Below, one piece after another: positions 1 to 11,997 of a stretch of DNA of 64,000 bases; position 1 is the first letter of the stretch, and each line of letters opens with the position of its first letter. The notes below the pieces were generated by a model. The model made no database searches and had not been told where the DNA came from. It was given only the letters and a program-made list of their open reading frames with translations. The position numbers were made by a program, and so were the translations under genes. This DNA comes from Sarcophilus harrisii (taxonomy: Eukaryota; Chordata; Mammalia; Dasyuromorphia; Dasyuridae): contig NC_045428.1 of assembly GCF_902635505.1 (NCBI RefSeq), positions 72,675,141 to 72,739,140 on the forward strand, written 5' to 3'.

Positions 1-52
1 GGCATGAGTTCTGTCAATAAAAAGTTATAATTATTTTAAAAAAAGAAAAAAA
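1..52 (+). mobile_element. L1 3' end (truncated by window edge)
   Basis: The window opens inside the terminal segment of a marsupial L1 (ggcatgagttctgtcaat, aaaaagttataattatttt) followed by an A-rich tail to about 52. The same 3' terminus occurs in antisense at 56577-56761. The rest of the element lies to the left. Confidence 0.8.
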
Positions 53-1655
53 AGTATTCAACTCATTAGACCAAATAAATAAATAAATAAAAGTTAACTC
101 CTGTTGGTTTTACCCCATATTTGGACTTCAGCTAAAGATTTTTCAGCAGAATACTTAAAAGTTCATGTTGTTCATTACGGTGCATGAAGTAAAGTTCAAA
201 AAATTCCCCTATAGAGTCAGGCATACTCATTGCTGTCTTTTGTAATGTTGATGTAGAGTCATTCCTAAATACAAATTTAAATAAGGCAAAAGAAAAAATC
301 TTGAAATTTTTATTTCCAAGACTGAGTTTTTATACTCAACAACTTCTTGCCTTTTTGGAGAAGAAGCAAAGAATGTAATGAAGTGATTAGCGATTTTTAA
401 ATAGGCTTCAAACATACTGTTTTTTTCCCCAAGTTTGGCACATTTACATACCTAGTATTTTATTGTCTTCCATAGTTAATTTCAGTGCCACATAAAAGCT
501 GTATACCTAGGTTTTGCCTTCCAGTCCTTTGAAAAGTAGAAAGAGTGAGTAACAGATGGTAAAAACTTTATAAGTAAAAAATTCTTTATTATCTACAACC
601 CATTTTGGCAGTCAACAAGGCTAATTTAGGTATTCTTGCAAAATTGGAGGATAAGTTTTGTTTATTTTGATGAGGAGAGTAACTTATATGCCATGCAAGA
701 AGTACTGATTTTCAAAGAACTGGAAATTAATAAAATATACAAAACTAAAAAGACTGAATACATTTTAATTTTTGGTTCAGAAAATACTTTAATATTGTGT
801 AATACCACAGGATTATCATTATCAATGTGAGTTTATCACTTAAGTAGTAAGTAGGAAAAATGTCCTTAATTGAGAGATCCTCTTGATGGAAAACTAGATG
901 TCATCGTTTATTTCTACTTTTTTTTTAAACATTTGAACACCTCAGAATGTGATGCTGTATTTCAAATACATTTTCCTGACTTTGGAATTTATGGTCTAAA
1001 TTTTACAAATGGAGAACATAAGTCATAAGTACAACATAAGACATTCAAACAATGACAGCATAATATTAGCAGTGTATAGAGTTTTTGAATAATTATTTAA
1101 AATAAGGTGCTCAGGCAAAAGTCATGAAGGGGAATCTGAAGAGATAGGCAAGGGTAAGAATGTCTTTTAAAAAAAGAGTCTAGGGTGAAAATTTTTAGGA
1201 TTAAAATTAAACCTTGGAAAGATTCCTATGGTCTGCACCTAAAGAAAATGGAATCTGCTAGCGTTCTTTTGTACAATTTTTTTTTCCTAATCCTGTATTA
1301 ATTTATTCAATGTGATTGCTGAACAGAAAATTAATTGGGCCAAGACAGGAGCTTTTTCTCATAATTGCTTATGTAGAAAAGGGTTGTTGAGTATCTTCTC
1401 ATGTAAATCATCACCCAGTAGTCTGAAATCAATCGGTAGCTCTTGCAGCTGCTAATAAGAGATATAGAAATGAACAGCTTCAGCTCTTTTCACAAAAATC
1501 CCCTCTTATGAAATGTGGTACAGTGAAGTGCAATACTATACCTAGTGATGTATGACATTTGCAGGCAATAGATTTAAGATGTTAGTTTTCCAGTTTAATC
1601 TTTCCATACTGTGCTTATAGAATCTCCTTGCCAGCGTCCTCCAAATGCTTTAGTG
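53..1655. other. LANCL1: Intron sequence, nothing recognised
   Basis: AT-rich, non-coding sequence of the incomplete 5' intron. The short ORFs here (for example 227-415 and 636-830) show no known protein and no splice context. No CpG island, RNA gene or clear repeat is visible. Confidence 0.5.
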
Positions 1656-1659
1656 AACC

Positions 1660-2230
1660 ATATTTTCAAACTCCTATTGATTATTTCCACATGGAGGTCA
1701 TATTATCTCCAAATCAAATCTAAACTATACTAAAAAATTTACTCTTCTTCCTAACTACTCCATTTCTAATTTTTCTATTTCTGTTTCCTTACTTCCCAAT
1801 CACCCCAGTTTGTAACCTGAGAATAATCTTTGATTAGTCCTTTTCCCTTATCCTTCATATCAACATCCTGTCCTTCCTAACCCCCAAATATCTTGTATAT
1901 CTGTCTTCTCTTGTCCTTGAAAGTGATCTCTCAATTCTTGGATGTCTCCTAATACAATGAACTTGGGCTTTCCTGACTCCATGCCCAATGCTGTTCCTAA
2001 ATGATAATAGACAAAAAGATGATGAGGTTTTTCATGATTCTCTGTTAGTGCTTTTATCTCCCTCTTCCAAATTACTTCGTTATTATTTCTATTCTAGATA
2101 CATAGTGTATTTACTTATCATTTTACATCATGTTTCACCCAGTAGGATGTAAACTTAAGGATTAGAACTATTTTGTTTTTTGTCTTGCATATAATAGCTG
2201 CTTAATAAATGTGGGTCAAATTGGAATGCA
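1660..2230 (+). mobile_element. L2 LINE 3' region
   Basis: Pyrimidine-rich L2 body sequence leads into the diagnostic L2 tail: aggatgtaaacttaaggatt, then a T-rich stretch, then cttaataaatgtgggt. It is old and highly diverged. Confidence 0.6.
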
Positions 2231-2332
2231 TTTATTTTTTAACTATTAGATGATTTCACTCTTAGATGGAGTGTATAGGGTGTTCAGTCATCTAGAAAGC
2301 CTAGTCATGCATTTGTCAAGTACACAATACAG

Positions 2333-2520
2333 AGGCAGTTCAGTGTGTAGTAGACGTAGGATCAAAAGGCCTGTGTTCCACTCCTGAACCTGCTCTTTAT
2401 TGATCATGTGATCTTAGCAAACCACTCATCTCCTGGCCCTCATTCTACTCACCAATAAAATGGAAAAGTTGGGAGAGAGCCTCTAAGTTTCTTTCAGCTC
2501 TATCTGGATCATCTGTTCTT
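2333..2520 (+). mobile_element. MIR/THER1-type SINE
   Basis: MIR-like core and tail: gatcatgtgatcttagcaaa, then accaataaaatggaaaa in place of the atctgtaaaatggggat consensus. Diverged, intronic. Confidence 0.6.
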
Positions 2521-2604
2521 AGATCAGTAAAATGGGAATAATGCTTAAGCTGCCTCCCTTGATGCATTACAAAATGTAGGAATGTATTTTGTAAACTAAG
2601 TTAC

Positions 2605-3119
2605 TGTATGTTAGGATTCTTACAAAGTGATAAGTTGGTTGTCTAATTTAGCATGGTACTTAACAAGTTCTCTAGCTCACTAATGTGTTTAGCACTCATT
2701 GGAGTTCTGCAAGATTCACAAATCCAGGAGATTCACAAGTTCAGTGGAGGAGATTTCACAAGTCACAGCTCCCACAATCCCACTCTCAGAGGAGGAGTGA
2801 ACCTTTGGTTCACACCTCTAAAAGAGCATATAAAAGGACAAGCACTAGAGACTCGGGGAGATTGAGAGCCAGAATTCAGTCAGGAGATTCAGAACCAGGA
2901 TTCAGAGAGAGCTAGAGGCTGAAGCTGGCAGAGGCAAAGGACAAGCTGCAAGAGCTCTTGGAACCAAGAAGGGAGATAGGCCTCTAAGAAAACTAACCAA
3001 GCTATTTTGGAAGAGACAATAAAGGACTGAACTTTTAACAGCTGGCTGCACTTGAGGTGATTATTACACTGAACTGAAACTAAGGCTGCCCCCAGAAGCT
3101 CCCAAGAAACTTGCTTACA
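2605..3119 (+). mobile_element. Solo LTR fossil, ERVK-like, family shared with 6636-7157
   Basis: The left part matches the LTR at 6636 (ggattcttacaa, agtttagcatg-like block, gttctgcaagattcaca). A TATA-like tataaaag lies at about 2829, an aataaagg signal at about 3018, and the end ttaca at 3119 aligns with the ctaca end of the other copy. The 5' boundary is approximate and no flanking duplication was found. Old solo LTR; its signals are viral, not host promoter elements. Confidence 0.7.
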
Positions 3120-4100
3120 GAGAACCATTATATTTTAGAGAAGAGAACATTGCAACTGTATACATTACATATGAAGGAATATTACTCTGTTAATGGTAAT
3201 TATTTCATGCTGCCATGTACGGAACATTGTTCAAAGAAAGTACTGGAAAAAAGGGATGGGAATGTTGTTCAGAAAGAGAATAGGACCTGCTCTTAAAGGA
3301 CTTTATAATTTAGTTGGGGAGACAGAATTCAACTATATTCAGAACTGAAGAAACATTGTTTAAAAAGCAGCGTACAAGCTCTTGAGGTATTGCAAAACGG
3401 GTAATCTAGTAAATTGAAAGGGACATAGCTTAAGAGCCTTGGGTTCTAGTTCTGTCGCTGCCACTAACTGGGAGATTTTATTTTATTATTTATTATAGTC
3501 AAAAGGTATGATGAAAATAAGGCTAGTCAGATGGCTTCCTGGTAGCTAGATGAGTTTCATTATCTTACATTTATATGACATTGTGGGGGGAAACACATTC
3601 ATAGAATTTCAGATTTTACAAATGATTCACCCTAACTCTTTTCACTGCCCTCCTCCCCATCTTACTGATAAGAGGGAGGCCATAGAAGTGAAGTTTATTT
3701 GCCCACTAGTAATAATCATAGAATTCAAAATTCAGGACCTCTGATTTGAAATCCAGCATACTTTCTGCAATAATTACCAAACTTGATAACTGAAAAGTTG
3801 TAAATCTTACAATTTGCATAATCTGCTGTTCCCTGTCTTGGAAATTTTTCTACTTCAATATCATTCAAAATTATCTCAGAGTTCTATACCTTTATGTATA
3901 GCATCCATGCTGAGTATCTCTAGTGTCTTCTATTTTATCGGTACCTATAATGTTAACACAATTTTATTCTTATAGAGTTGATGAAGGAAAGAGAGATGCC
4001 CAATCTGATACTGGAAGTCATCTACAAAGCTGAAGTGGTATTCTGACAAAGGATTGACATCACTAAGTCATATTTATAAAATAAAAGAAAAAGGTTAAGA
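3120..4100. other. LANCL1: Intron sequence, no clear feature
   Basis: Non-coding sequence between a solo LTR and a SINE. Short ORFs (3111-3296, 3550-3744) have no recognisable product. Confidence 0.4.
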
Positions 4101-4115
4101 AATAACTATAGATGG

Positions 4116-4275
4116 AATAGCTGGAAGGCACGGTAAATAGAGTGCCAGGCCTGTGGGCAAGAGGACCTGAGTTCAAATCCAGCCTCAGACACTTGACAGT
4201 CACTAGCTATGTGACCCTAGGCAAGTCACTTGATCCTGATTGCCTGGCAAAAAAAAAAAGAAAAGAAAAAACAAA
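4116..4275 (+). mobile_element. Marsupial tRNA-derived SINE (MAR1/WSINE type)
   Basis: Full-length copy: ggaatagctggaaggcac head, aggacctgagttcaaatcc, agctatgtgaccctaggcaa, tgattgcctgg, then an A-rich tail. Imperfect similarity of the flanks (aaataact / aaataacc) may be the remains of a target duplication. Confidence 0.8.
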
Positions 4276-4319
4276 TAACCACAGAAATTCAAAATAGAAG
4301 TATTTTATAAAGACCATGC

Positions 4320-4840
4320 ATCTGTTCTCTTTGTGGAGGTTGTCTCTACAGTTATCCACCCCCTGTACCACTACCTTTTTCTACTCTCCCATCTTCATGA
4401 TGTTTACAACATACACCTATATCTCCCATCCTGAATAAAAAACAAACCAAAAACCCTCTTCATTTAACCCTACCATTCATTCAAGGCAATGTCCTTCAGC
4501 TCTCCTTTTTTTCACTAGAAAAAGTTTTTTCTGCCCACTGCCTCTCCTCTAACTTCTCAATCCTTTGCAATCTGTCTTCTATCCTATTTCAATTATATAA
4601 TTGAAATTGCTTTCTGCCAAGTTATTAATGATTTCTTAATTGCCAGATGTGGATGCCTTTTCTCAATCCACATTCTTCTTGACTTCATTGCAGTATTTGT
4701 TGCAATTATTGACCACCCTCTCCTAGTTACTCTCTAAATTTTCATGACATTGCCTTCTTTTGGTTTTATTCCTTCCTGTCTGTCTTGCCTCTCAGTCTCC
4801 ATTTCTGGTTGTTCTTGTTCTCCATCATGACCCAAGATTC
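4320..4840 (+). mobile_element. L2 LINE fragment
   Basis: L2 coding-derived sequence on the + strand, including the segment resembling the L2 C-terminal region (gaccaccctctcctagttac, then ctgtcttgcctctcagtctc). Heavily decayed. Confidence 0.55.
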
Positions 4841-5419
4841 TATCATTTTTTTATCATCATTTTTGTATTTTCTCCCTTTTCTTTTTTCTCAACAATCACA
4901 AATTGTATTGTCTCTTTACTTTGATGCAAGGCACTGGAGATAAATCTTATACCAAAAATTTCAACAGCGGGGCAAATAACGCAATGCTTTGGTTTCCTCA
5001 TTTCTAAAATGTAATTTCATCAGCCTCATTATAGTAAATGGAGCCATTTTTAAAATGGACCCCTCATGAATTGCCCTCACACTTTATAGGATTAGATATT
5101 AGGAATGTTTAATCAATAATTTACAGCACATTACAATTATAAAGCATTGTGAATATTTTTAATAATAGCTAGTTACCTCCTTAAAGCAATGTTTTGCGAT
5201 TAATGAGATAATGTTTATGAAAGACTTTGTGTTCAGACGAAATATAATTCTCTTCATTCAAGACAACATGTTTCTTAAATTTTGCATTATTTAAATGATT
5301 TTCCCTCAAGTTCTAGCTTTTCAAAAACATATACAGCTTGTAATAGCTTGAAGTTATCTTGGAGAAAGACAGTTTGCAACCTTCACAGAATATATAAAAT
5401 TTTTCATGTACCAATGAAC

Positions 5420-5580
5420 ATTTCCCCAAAATTTTCTGTTTCTGTCTTGTTATCACCACTGTCCCAGCCAGTCTGTCTCAAAATCTTGGAATAACTCTTT
5501 GATGAATCCATCTCTTCCCATAAACTTAGTCAATCACTAATTCCTTTTGACTTTCAAAATGACTTTTTAATATCCTTTAA
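5420..5580 (+). mobile_element. L2 LINE fragment
   Basis: Pyrimidine-rich L2-like segment (tcttggaataactctttgat, then ccatctcttcc), in the same orientation as the copy at 4320-4840 and possibly part of the same element. Confidence 0.4.
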
Positions 5581-5844
5581 TATTTATAATGACTTTAATA
5601 ATAATATTGACTTTTAATATTTTTCAGATTTGCCTTTGTTTCTATCCCACTTCCACTACTCTAGTTTAAGCCTTTTCACATTTTCAGTTTAATTCAGAAA
5701 ACATTCCTTAGGCACCTATATGCACAGTAATATACAAAGAGAGGAAGATGATTAAAAAGAAAATAAAAAAACCCATGATCCCTGCTTTCAGGGGTACCAC
5801 CTAGCTATCTAACTATAAATTGCTAGAATGCTTCAATAGTAGCT

Positions 5845-6050
5845 TAGTGATGTCAGGAGAAATAAGGAAGATCATAACATATTGGTCAGACCTCTTGAGG
5901 CAAACTTGGTGGGATATGAGCAACAGTCACATTAAGATGTGCAGATATAGATTGGTGGTCTATATTTATAGGAACTATAGAGTTGATGAGATCCCAGATC
6001 TAATTGAATAATTTGTGAACAAACAACATATGAACACAATGACATTAAGA
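5845..6050 (+). repeat. Interspersed repeat, inverted partner of 7985-8175
   Basis: Contains gtcaggagaaa, agacctcttgaggcaaac, aactatag.gttgatgagatc and cttgtgaacaaacaa-like blocks. These match the reverse complement of 7985-8175 in the same order. Family not assigned; an old LINE 3' segment is possible. Confidence 0.6.
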
Positions 6051-6635
6051 CACAGTAAAAGACAAAATGACCAGTATTGAGCTTTCATAATTCACAAATA
6101 AGCTAATGTAAAATAAAACATAATAAAGTGGTTTTCAAAATCCCAGGAAAGATCCTTTCTAGTCATTAGGTTCAAGAAAGACTATGAAGAAGTTAGTATT
6201 TAAACTGAACTTGAAAGGATTATTCAGGAAGTGATGTGAGGAAGACATTCCAGATGAGCAGAAATTTATGTGTCATACTGTGGATGGTGAGTATTTATCA
6301 ACACATGACAGACAGGAAGCAGATTGGTTGGACCAGATTAGATGAGGCAGAACTGTGATACATTAACTCCCAGGCCCCAAGACGATCTGGACATCTAAAC
6401 CCAGTGAATTCTTAACTTTTCCACTTTTACTTTTACACAAATTTTCTGACAGTTCTCCCTAGTCTTATTTATTTATGACCCATGTCATATCATCTCTTTT
6501 TTCCCTGGCTCTTTTTTCATAGCATATGTATGTATGTATGTATATGTGTGTGTTATTATAGTTGAACTCAATAATAACCTGTCTGTATTGGCTGTTAGTA
6601 TTATCCTACTTGTATTGTCCATCCAACTAGATTAT

Positions 6636-7157
6636 TGTTATGGCCCAGAACTCTACTTAAAACAAGGATTCTTACAAGTTGCTAACTTAGTGAAATTAAT
6701 AATACAATGGTTATCTAGTTTAGCATGATGATTAATAAATAGTTCTCTAGTTCAGTACATGTACTTAGTACTTAATATAGTTCTACAAGATTCACACCTA
6801 CGATGATGTAATTATAATAGAGTATATAACAGCCAGCAGGGACGCAGAGACAGATTCATTCTATCATCTACCTTTGTGGTGTCTGGAGGCTGAAGCACAA
6901 GCCCTTAAACTCAGAGACAGATTCACTTCATCTCACACCACTGTGGTAGCTGGCCTATCCTCCTGCATTTCCTCCACTAATACCAAAGCCCATCTGAAGG
7001 GCCTCCAGAAAGCTAGCTGAAGCCCCAGGCAAGGAGACAAGACTCTGAGGGAGACAATAAAGAATTTGGACATTATCTCTGGTAATTCTCATGATGATTA
7101 CTCTACTGAAATAAAGACTGGGCCAGAGACCTCCAGAAAACCAACCAGAACACTACA
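6636..7157 (+). mobile_element. Solo LTR fossil, ERVK-like, complete with 6-bp target duplication
   Basis: A 522-bp LTR starts TGTTATGGCC and ends CACTACA. It is flanked on both sides by gattat (6630-6635 and 7158-7163), a 6-bp duplication as made by betaretrovirus-like (class II) elements. It carries a TATA-like tatataa at about 6823 and aataaag at about 7056. With a single LTR between matching duplications it is a solo LTR left by recombination. Related to 2605-3119. Confidence 0.85.
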
Positions 7158-7311
7158 GATTATAAATTTCTGAAAGATAGGAACCCTCTGTTTTAAGCCT
7201 TGTGTAAGCTTAAGTGTTCAATTCAGTGCTGAGCATGTAGTTTTAGATTAGCCATCTGACTTTCAGATCAAAAAATGTCAGAGGATTTTGAGTAGTATAG
7301 CCATGGAGTGA

Positions 7312-7342
7312 GTGTGTGTGTATGTGTGTGTGTGTGTGTGTA
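7312..7342 (+). repeat. (TG)n microsatellite
   Basis: Uninterrupted or nearly uninterrupted tgtgtg run in the 5' intron. Confidence 0.9.
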
Positions 7343-7639
7343 TAAGTAAACTTTTTGATGAAGTAACCTTTATCAAGGTATTAACTAGTAGTTAACATGT
7401 TAAATATCAAAAGATTTAAAATGTGACCATCTCAGGAACATTCTTATTTTAAAAGGCTTTCCTCCTACGCCCCCCAGATAGAAAAAACCATTAGCAAAGT
7501 AACAAGTGGTAGTTAGTGCTTTATGGTTGTTCTTTTTTTGCCTGAGAACTACATGACCACTATATTGGCAAAGTTGTGACCAAAAAGGGAAAATAACAAA
7601 TGATGTAATCTGTGAGAAAACAGACACATTAGAGCACTG

Positions 7640-7978
7640 TTGGAGCTATGAATTGGAAAGGCATTTTGAAAAGCAGTTGAGAACTAGGCCAAAAAATTAT
7701 TAAACCATACATACAGTGTCATTCAGAGATACTACAACTAGACCCCTAAATAAAGAGGTCAGAGAAACAAGAAAAGGTCTTATGTGTGCTTAAATATCTG
7801 TGGTAGCTTTTCTTTTGAATGATGGTAAAGAACTTGAAAGCAAAGAGATGCTCATCAATTGGGGACTTGACTGAACAAATTATGGCATATGAATGTAGAA
7901 GAATATAATCATAAAGAAAAAAGATGATTTCAAAAAAACCTGGACATGAACTGATAACAGAATGATTTGAGCAGCATA
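7640..7978 (+). mobile_element. L1 3' fragment
   Basis: Resembles the marsupial L1 end of ORF2 and 3' part: ggaaaggcattttgaaaagc, gatgctcatcaattgggga, aaattatggcatatgaatg, tggacatgaactgat. Diverged and truncated at both ends. Confidence 0.65.
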
Positions 7979-7984
7979 TTTGTC

Positions 7985-8175
7985 ATTTTAACTTTTGATA
8001 TGTTTTAAACAATGTCACCGCATTCATATCTTGTGTTTGTTCACAAGTATTCAAATATATCTGGGATCTCATTAACTATAGTTCTAACAAATATATAGAT
8101 CATCCCAATCTATGTTTGCCTTAAGAGGTCTACCCAGTCTGCTAGAGATCATCTTTGGCTTTCTCCTGACACCAT
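7985..8175 (-). repeat. Interspersed repeat, inverted copy of 5845-6050
   Basis: On the reverse strand it shows tgtcaggagaaagcc, tagacctcttaaggcaaac, aactatagttaatgagatcc and cttgtgaacaaacac, matching 5845-6050 in order. The two copies are about 2 kb apart in opposite orientation, with a solo LTR and an L1 piece between them. Confidence 0.6.
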
Positions 8176-8229
8176 GAAGATACCATTGGAGCCACTCTTG
8201 CCATTTATGTATATTTATCGCCTTTATTA

Positions 8230-8400
8230 GCTAGGTGGCATGATGGATAAAGCAGTGGACCTAGAATCAGAAAATTCAAATCCCAACAAGTAGGTGATTC
8301 TGTGAAGTCATTTGACCCCTGTCCGCTAAAATGATTGTATTGTAAAGTGTTTGGCAAACCTTAAAAATGAGTCAGTTTATCATCATCATCATCATCATTT
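8230..8400 (+). mobile_element. Marsupial tRNA-derived SINE with (ATC)n end
   Basis: The head gctaggtggcatgatggata is followed by a diverged core (gaagtcatttgacccctgtc) and a short (atc)n run at 8377-8399. Confidence 0.6.
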
Positions 8401-9204
8401 CTTGCTCTAGCCATGTGACCAGTGCCATACAGTATTTTAATGATGTCCTGTACTCCTGTTGTTCTACTTCTTCATTGATTATGTTACAGTCTGCTCCTAT
8501 TCGCCAGGAACTTTTCCATTACCCTTTGTATGATTTTGAATTCCTTGTCATTAAAATGATATTCCAAGTCTCACTGAAAAACAGCAAAACTGGTAACTTA
8601 TTTATATAGAAAAGATGGGCCTTTGCCATTATGGGAATTTGGGAAATCAGTAAAAGTTCTTTGAAGTTTTCCAAAAGTAGTCCAACTCTGGATCTAGCTC
8701 ATTATTCATCCGTATTAATTGTCCCAGATATACATATTGTTGGTTAGATGTCTATTCAGATGCTTGTTGAACTCTTGAGTAGTAGACTTTTTTCATCCAA
8801 TTTTTCTTTCTTTTGTGAATGGAGAGGACAAATTCCTTTGAGTAATTACAGATCTCTCCCAAGAGGCTCTTGAATGTCCTGGGGCTTGATGAATTCAACA
8901 CATTTACATCACACACAGGAACCTCTCCATCTACAGAGAATTCTTCCTCAATCTGGACTCTAATATTTCTCTTTGTAGAGTGTACAATGATTTAATTTGG
9001 GAAGTGTTATTAAATTAAAATCTTCATAGTATTCCCCTACTACTTTATCCTTAGCAACTAATATTGGTACATAAGCTGCAATTATTTTTGTGGTTATCTT
9101 TGTGCTTTTAACTTATCATTAATACTTCAATATATGATGAATCATTGTTTCTTGAAATAAGTCTTACAGATTTTAAGCATACAATAAAATAAAATTTACT
9201 TTGC

Positions 9205-9530
9205 CATCTCCTTTTTTTTTTTTTTTTTTGCCTCTCCAGGTAAATTTTGTAAGTTATCCTTCATTGTAAATGCAATTTCTTACATATAGTTTTATTTTAT
9301 AGCAAGAATATCAAGGTTGATATGATTCAGGTCCTCCAACAAAATAAACTATTTATTGATTATTGACATTTAGATTGCCAGTAGTAAAATTAAGGTTTCT
9401 TAGGACCATCTGCCACATTTCCCCACTATTAACCATCAGAGCAGAAAAAGGATTGCATAGTACTGAGGGTCATTTTTTTTATTCTTATCTGTTTTATGTG
9501 TTACTATAGTCAAAAAAAAAAAAAAAAAGA
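9205..9530. repeat. Poly(T) and poly(A) tracts
   Basis: T-rich run at about 9211-9229 and A run at about 9513-9528, on either side of diverged AT-rich sequence. Probably the tails of decayed retroposons, but no bodies could be identified with confidence. Confidence 0.4.
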
Positions 9531-9724
9531 TTGTCATCACCAAACAAGCTGGTCTTTTAGTGTTGTGCCTCTTTATGATTAGCAGAGCTTGTCCTCAGAA
9601 AATAGACTCAGTTTCTTTCTGGGCTCATAATGACCACCTTTTCAGTATGGTAGAACGTTTCAGAACTTATGTTCACTGTCACATTGAGGCCTTGAAGTGA
9701 GACTTTTTGTTTGTTAATAAGGAC

Positions 9725-9935
9725 AGCTACATTACAGAAAAAGTATTGGATAGTTGAAAGAATTCTAGACTTCAAGTCAGAAGAACTGGGTTTAATCACA
9801 GGCTCTATCACTTATTCTCATGTGACCCTTAAAAGAACATGTCATCTCTCTGATCTTTAGTTTCTTCATCTTTAAAAGGAGGAGGAGTGACTAGATGGTG
9901 TTTAAGATCACATGAAGTTCTGAATCTTCTGATTT
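9725..9935 (+). mobile_element. MIR-type SINE
   Basis: MIR order is kept: gacttcaagtcagaagaact, then tctcatgtgacc, then tttcttcatctttaaaagga. Diverged. Confidence 0.6.
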
Positions 9936-10095
9936 ATAAAATGTGTTAACCTTGAATAGTTTAAAAGAAGTAATGGAAGAGTGAGCTAATTAAGAATTGG
10001 TAAAAGTAGTAGAAATCTTCATTCCAGAGTAAATGCCATAGATTGCATTATACAAAATTAATACAGAATTCCTGATTATAGATTATTATCAACAT

Positions 10096-10345
10096 TGGAT
10101 GGCAGTTACAGGATGGTACAATGGATAGAGCACTAGGCTTGGATCATGAAGAAGAGTTCAAATAGATACTTGCTAGTTATATGAACTTGGTCTGATTAGT
10201 TAACCTTGTTTGCCTCAGTTTCTCATCTATAAAATGATCCAGAGAAGGAAATGGCAAACTACTCCAATGTTTTTAACAAGGAAACCCCAAAATGGTTGGT
10301 CATGAAGAATAAGACATGACTAAAACAACTCAACAAAATCTTGAA
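10096..10345 (+). mobile_element. Long marsupial tRNA/MIR-type SINE
   Basis: gatggtacaatggatagagc head, then cctcagtttctcatctataa, agaaggaaatggcaaactac and caaggaaaccccaaaatgg, ending in catgactaaaacaactcaac. The same long form occurs at 21265 and 35345. Confidence 0.75.
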
Positions 10346-11130
10346 AAATTGAGGGGATATATAGATAGTTTAAAACATGAATGCCATTTTTAAATAGACA
10401 TATAAACCAAGGAGAGGAACAGATATTATTATTTAGCATTTCAAAAAAATTTTCTTGAAAAGAGAGAGTAAGAGGATAGAAAAAGAGAATAGCTGCCTAT
10501 TGTTTGGGTATTTACATGTCACCCAAAAGAGTATAGTGTAAGAATTAGTTGTCTCTGGTAACATCACAAACTTAAGACACTACTTGATTAAAAATGGATT
10601 GCCACACCTTCTTCTTGAAGGTCTTAATTCTTTTAAGACAAATGTGTATTGAAGAAAAAAGAAGGAAAAATAACAAACCACATAAAATTTATGCGTCCTG
10701 CCTAACAGTAACATAGCACTTGATACAAAATACAAATGATCTATTGATCAAATGAACCTTTTTTTATTCCAAGACGATGGTAAGATTTTCCCCCCTCTTT
10801 TATTTTCTTGCAGAACCAGGAATGATATAATCCATTATAGGTAATCCATTACCTCCATTAGGTAATTGATAAAACAAGTATAACATACACAAATATCCCC
10901 AGTACATTTCCCACAAACTATTCTATCTTCAGTAGTGATGGGTGACAGATCCTAGAGAATTCTTGAAGGAATATCATAGCACATCTTACATCTTTAGTTT
11001 ACACTTGCTCTACAGTTTAATCATGATTACATACGGGAAATTAAAATCCATTTTGTCCCAAGACAACAGACAAACATTAATCTCTGAGAATCTAGGGTTA
11101 TTAAATAGAAATAAAATGTTATCTATAAAA
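10346..11130. other. LANCL1: Intron sequence, nothing recognised
   Basis: AT-rich non-coding sequence. The 63-residue ORF at 10942-11133 has no recognisable product. Confidence 0.4.
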
Positions 11131-11135
11131 TAAAT

Positions 11136-11286
11136 AGTGTGTCAAATTAAAATCGAAATGGGGCCATAAGAATCCTTGACCAAAAATCACATATCAATGT
11201 TACCTATATTTGATTGTATTTTTCAAAATTTTATTACATATTTTAATCTGGGAAATGGCCTGCAACCTGCAGTTTTGACACTTCTG
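11136..11286. mobile_element. hAT-like DNA transposon remnant (MITE), relative of 42845-43026
   Basis: Bounded by gtgtcaaa (11139) and its inverse tttgacac (11274-11281). Internal blocks (aaaatcacatatcaatgtt, attttattacatattttaat) are shared with the copy at 42845. No convincing 8-bp target duplication remains. Confidence 0.5.
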
Positions 11287-11289
11287 GAT

Positions 11290-11995
11290 TAGATAACCAT
11301 TGTGTCCAGTTTTATCCCCAAACATGATCTCATAAGTACCTTTTTTTAATGTGATTGTTTAAGTGAACAAAGTTTCAGTACAATTATTTTATTTGAGAGT
11401 ATTTGTTGATCTGTGCATAGTGTTTAGAGAAGTATATAGGCTTTTTATAGTAGTAGAAGGTGGAAATACTTTTGTTTACTTCCTTGATGGAAAATTCCAT
11501 CTTCCAGTGACTTCCTGAAGCAAATAATGGAGTTTATTATTTCTACTGAGAAAGAATGATTCTGAGTCTTTAATATTCAGACCTTAGAATTATTAACTAA
11601 AATGTCATTCTATTAGATCTCAGTTGCAGTTACTGGGAAAATGAACACCTTGATTAACCAGAAATCAAATAGACCATTTCACTGTAATTCATTGTCAGAA
11701 TAGCATTTGTACTTGCTGAAACTTTATTTTTTTTTCTTGAGGTACTTTTGGTATTAATTTAAAGAGAAAACCACAAAAGAGAAGATAAGCCTCTGTGAAA
11801 CGTGATCTGGTCGTTCATACGAGATGCATCTTTAAAAATGCAACATTGACTCCGGCTTCTACAACTGAATATCTAATAGTAGTAACAAATTAAGGAATGT
11901 CCTTTAATTGTAAATGTCACTGTAAGAATTTATATTGTTAAGGTCATTTGCTTGGAACAGAAACTAGTCTGGAATTTTCAATAGCTTTCACATTC
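11290..11995. other. LANCL1: Apparently repeat-free intron block
   Basis: No repeat family, ORF or RNA gene recognised. It could hold conserved non-coding sequence, but nothing in it proves that. Confidence 0.35.
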
Positions 11996-11997
11996 TT

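Noticed and set aside
2829-3023. TATA box and AATAAA as a host promoter or terminator
   Set aside because: Both lie inside a solo LTR fossil and are explained by it; no host transcript start is indicated.
4116-4275. tRNA-like sequence as a tRNA gene
   Set aside because: The tRNA similarity is the head of a dispersed SINE followed by a SINE body and A tail; the same holds for the other SINE copies.
2605-7157. The two related LTRs as the ends of one provirus
   Set aside because: The right-hand LTR has its own 6-bp duplication on both sides, and the sequence between holds L2, SINE and other repeats but nothing retroviral.
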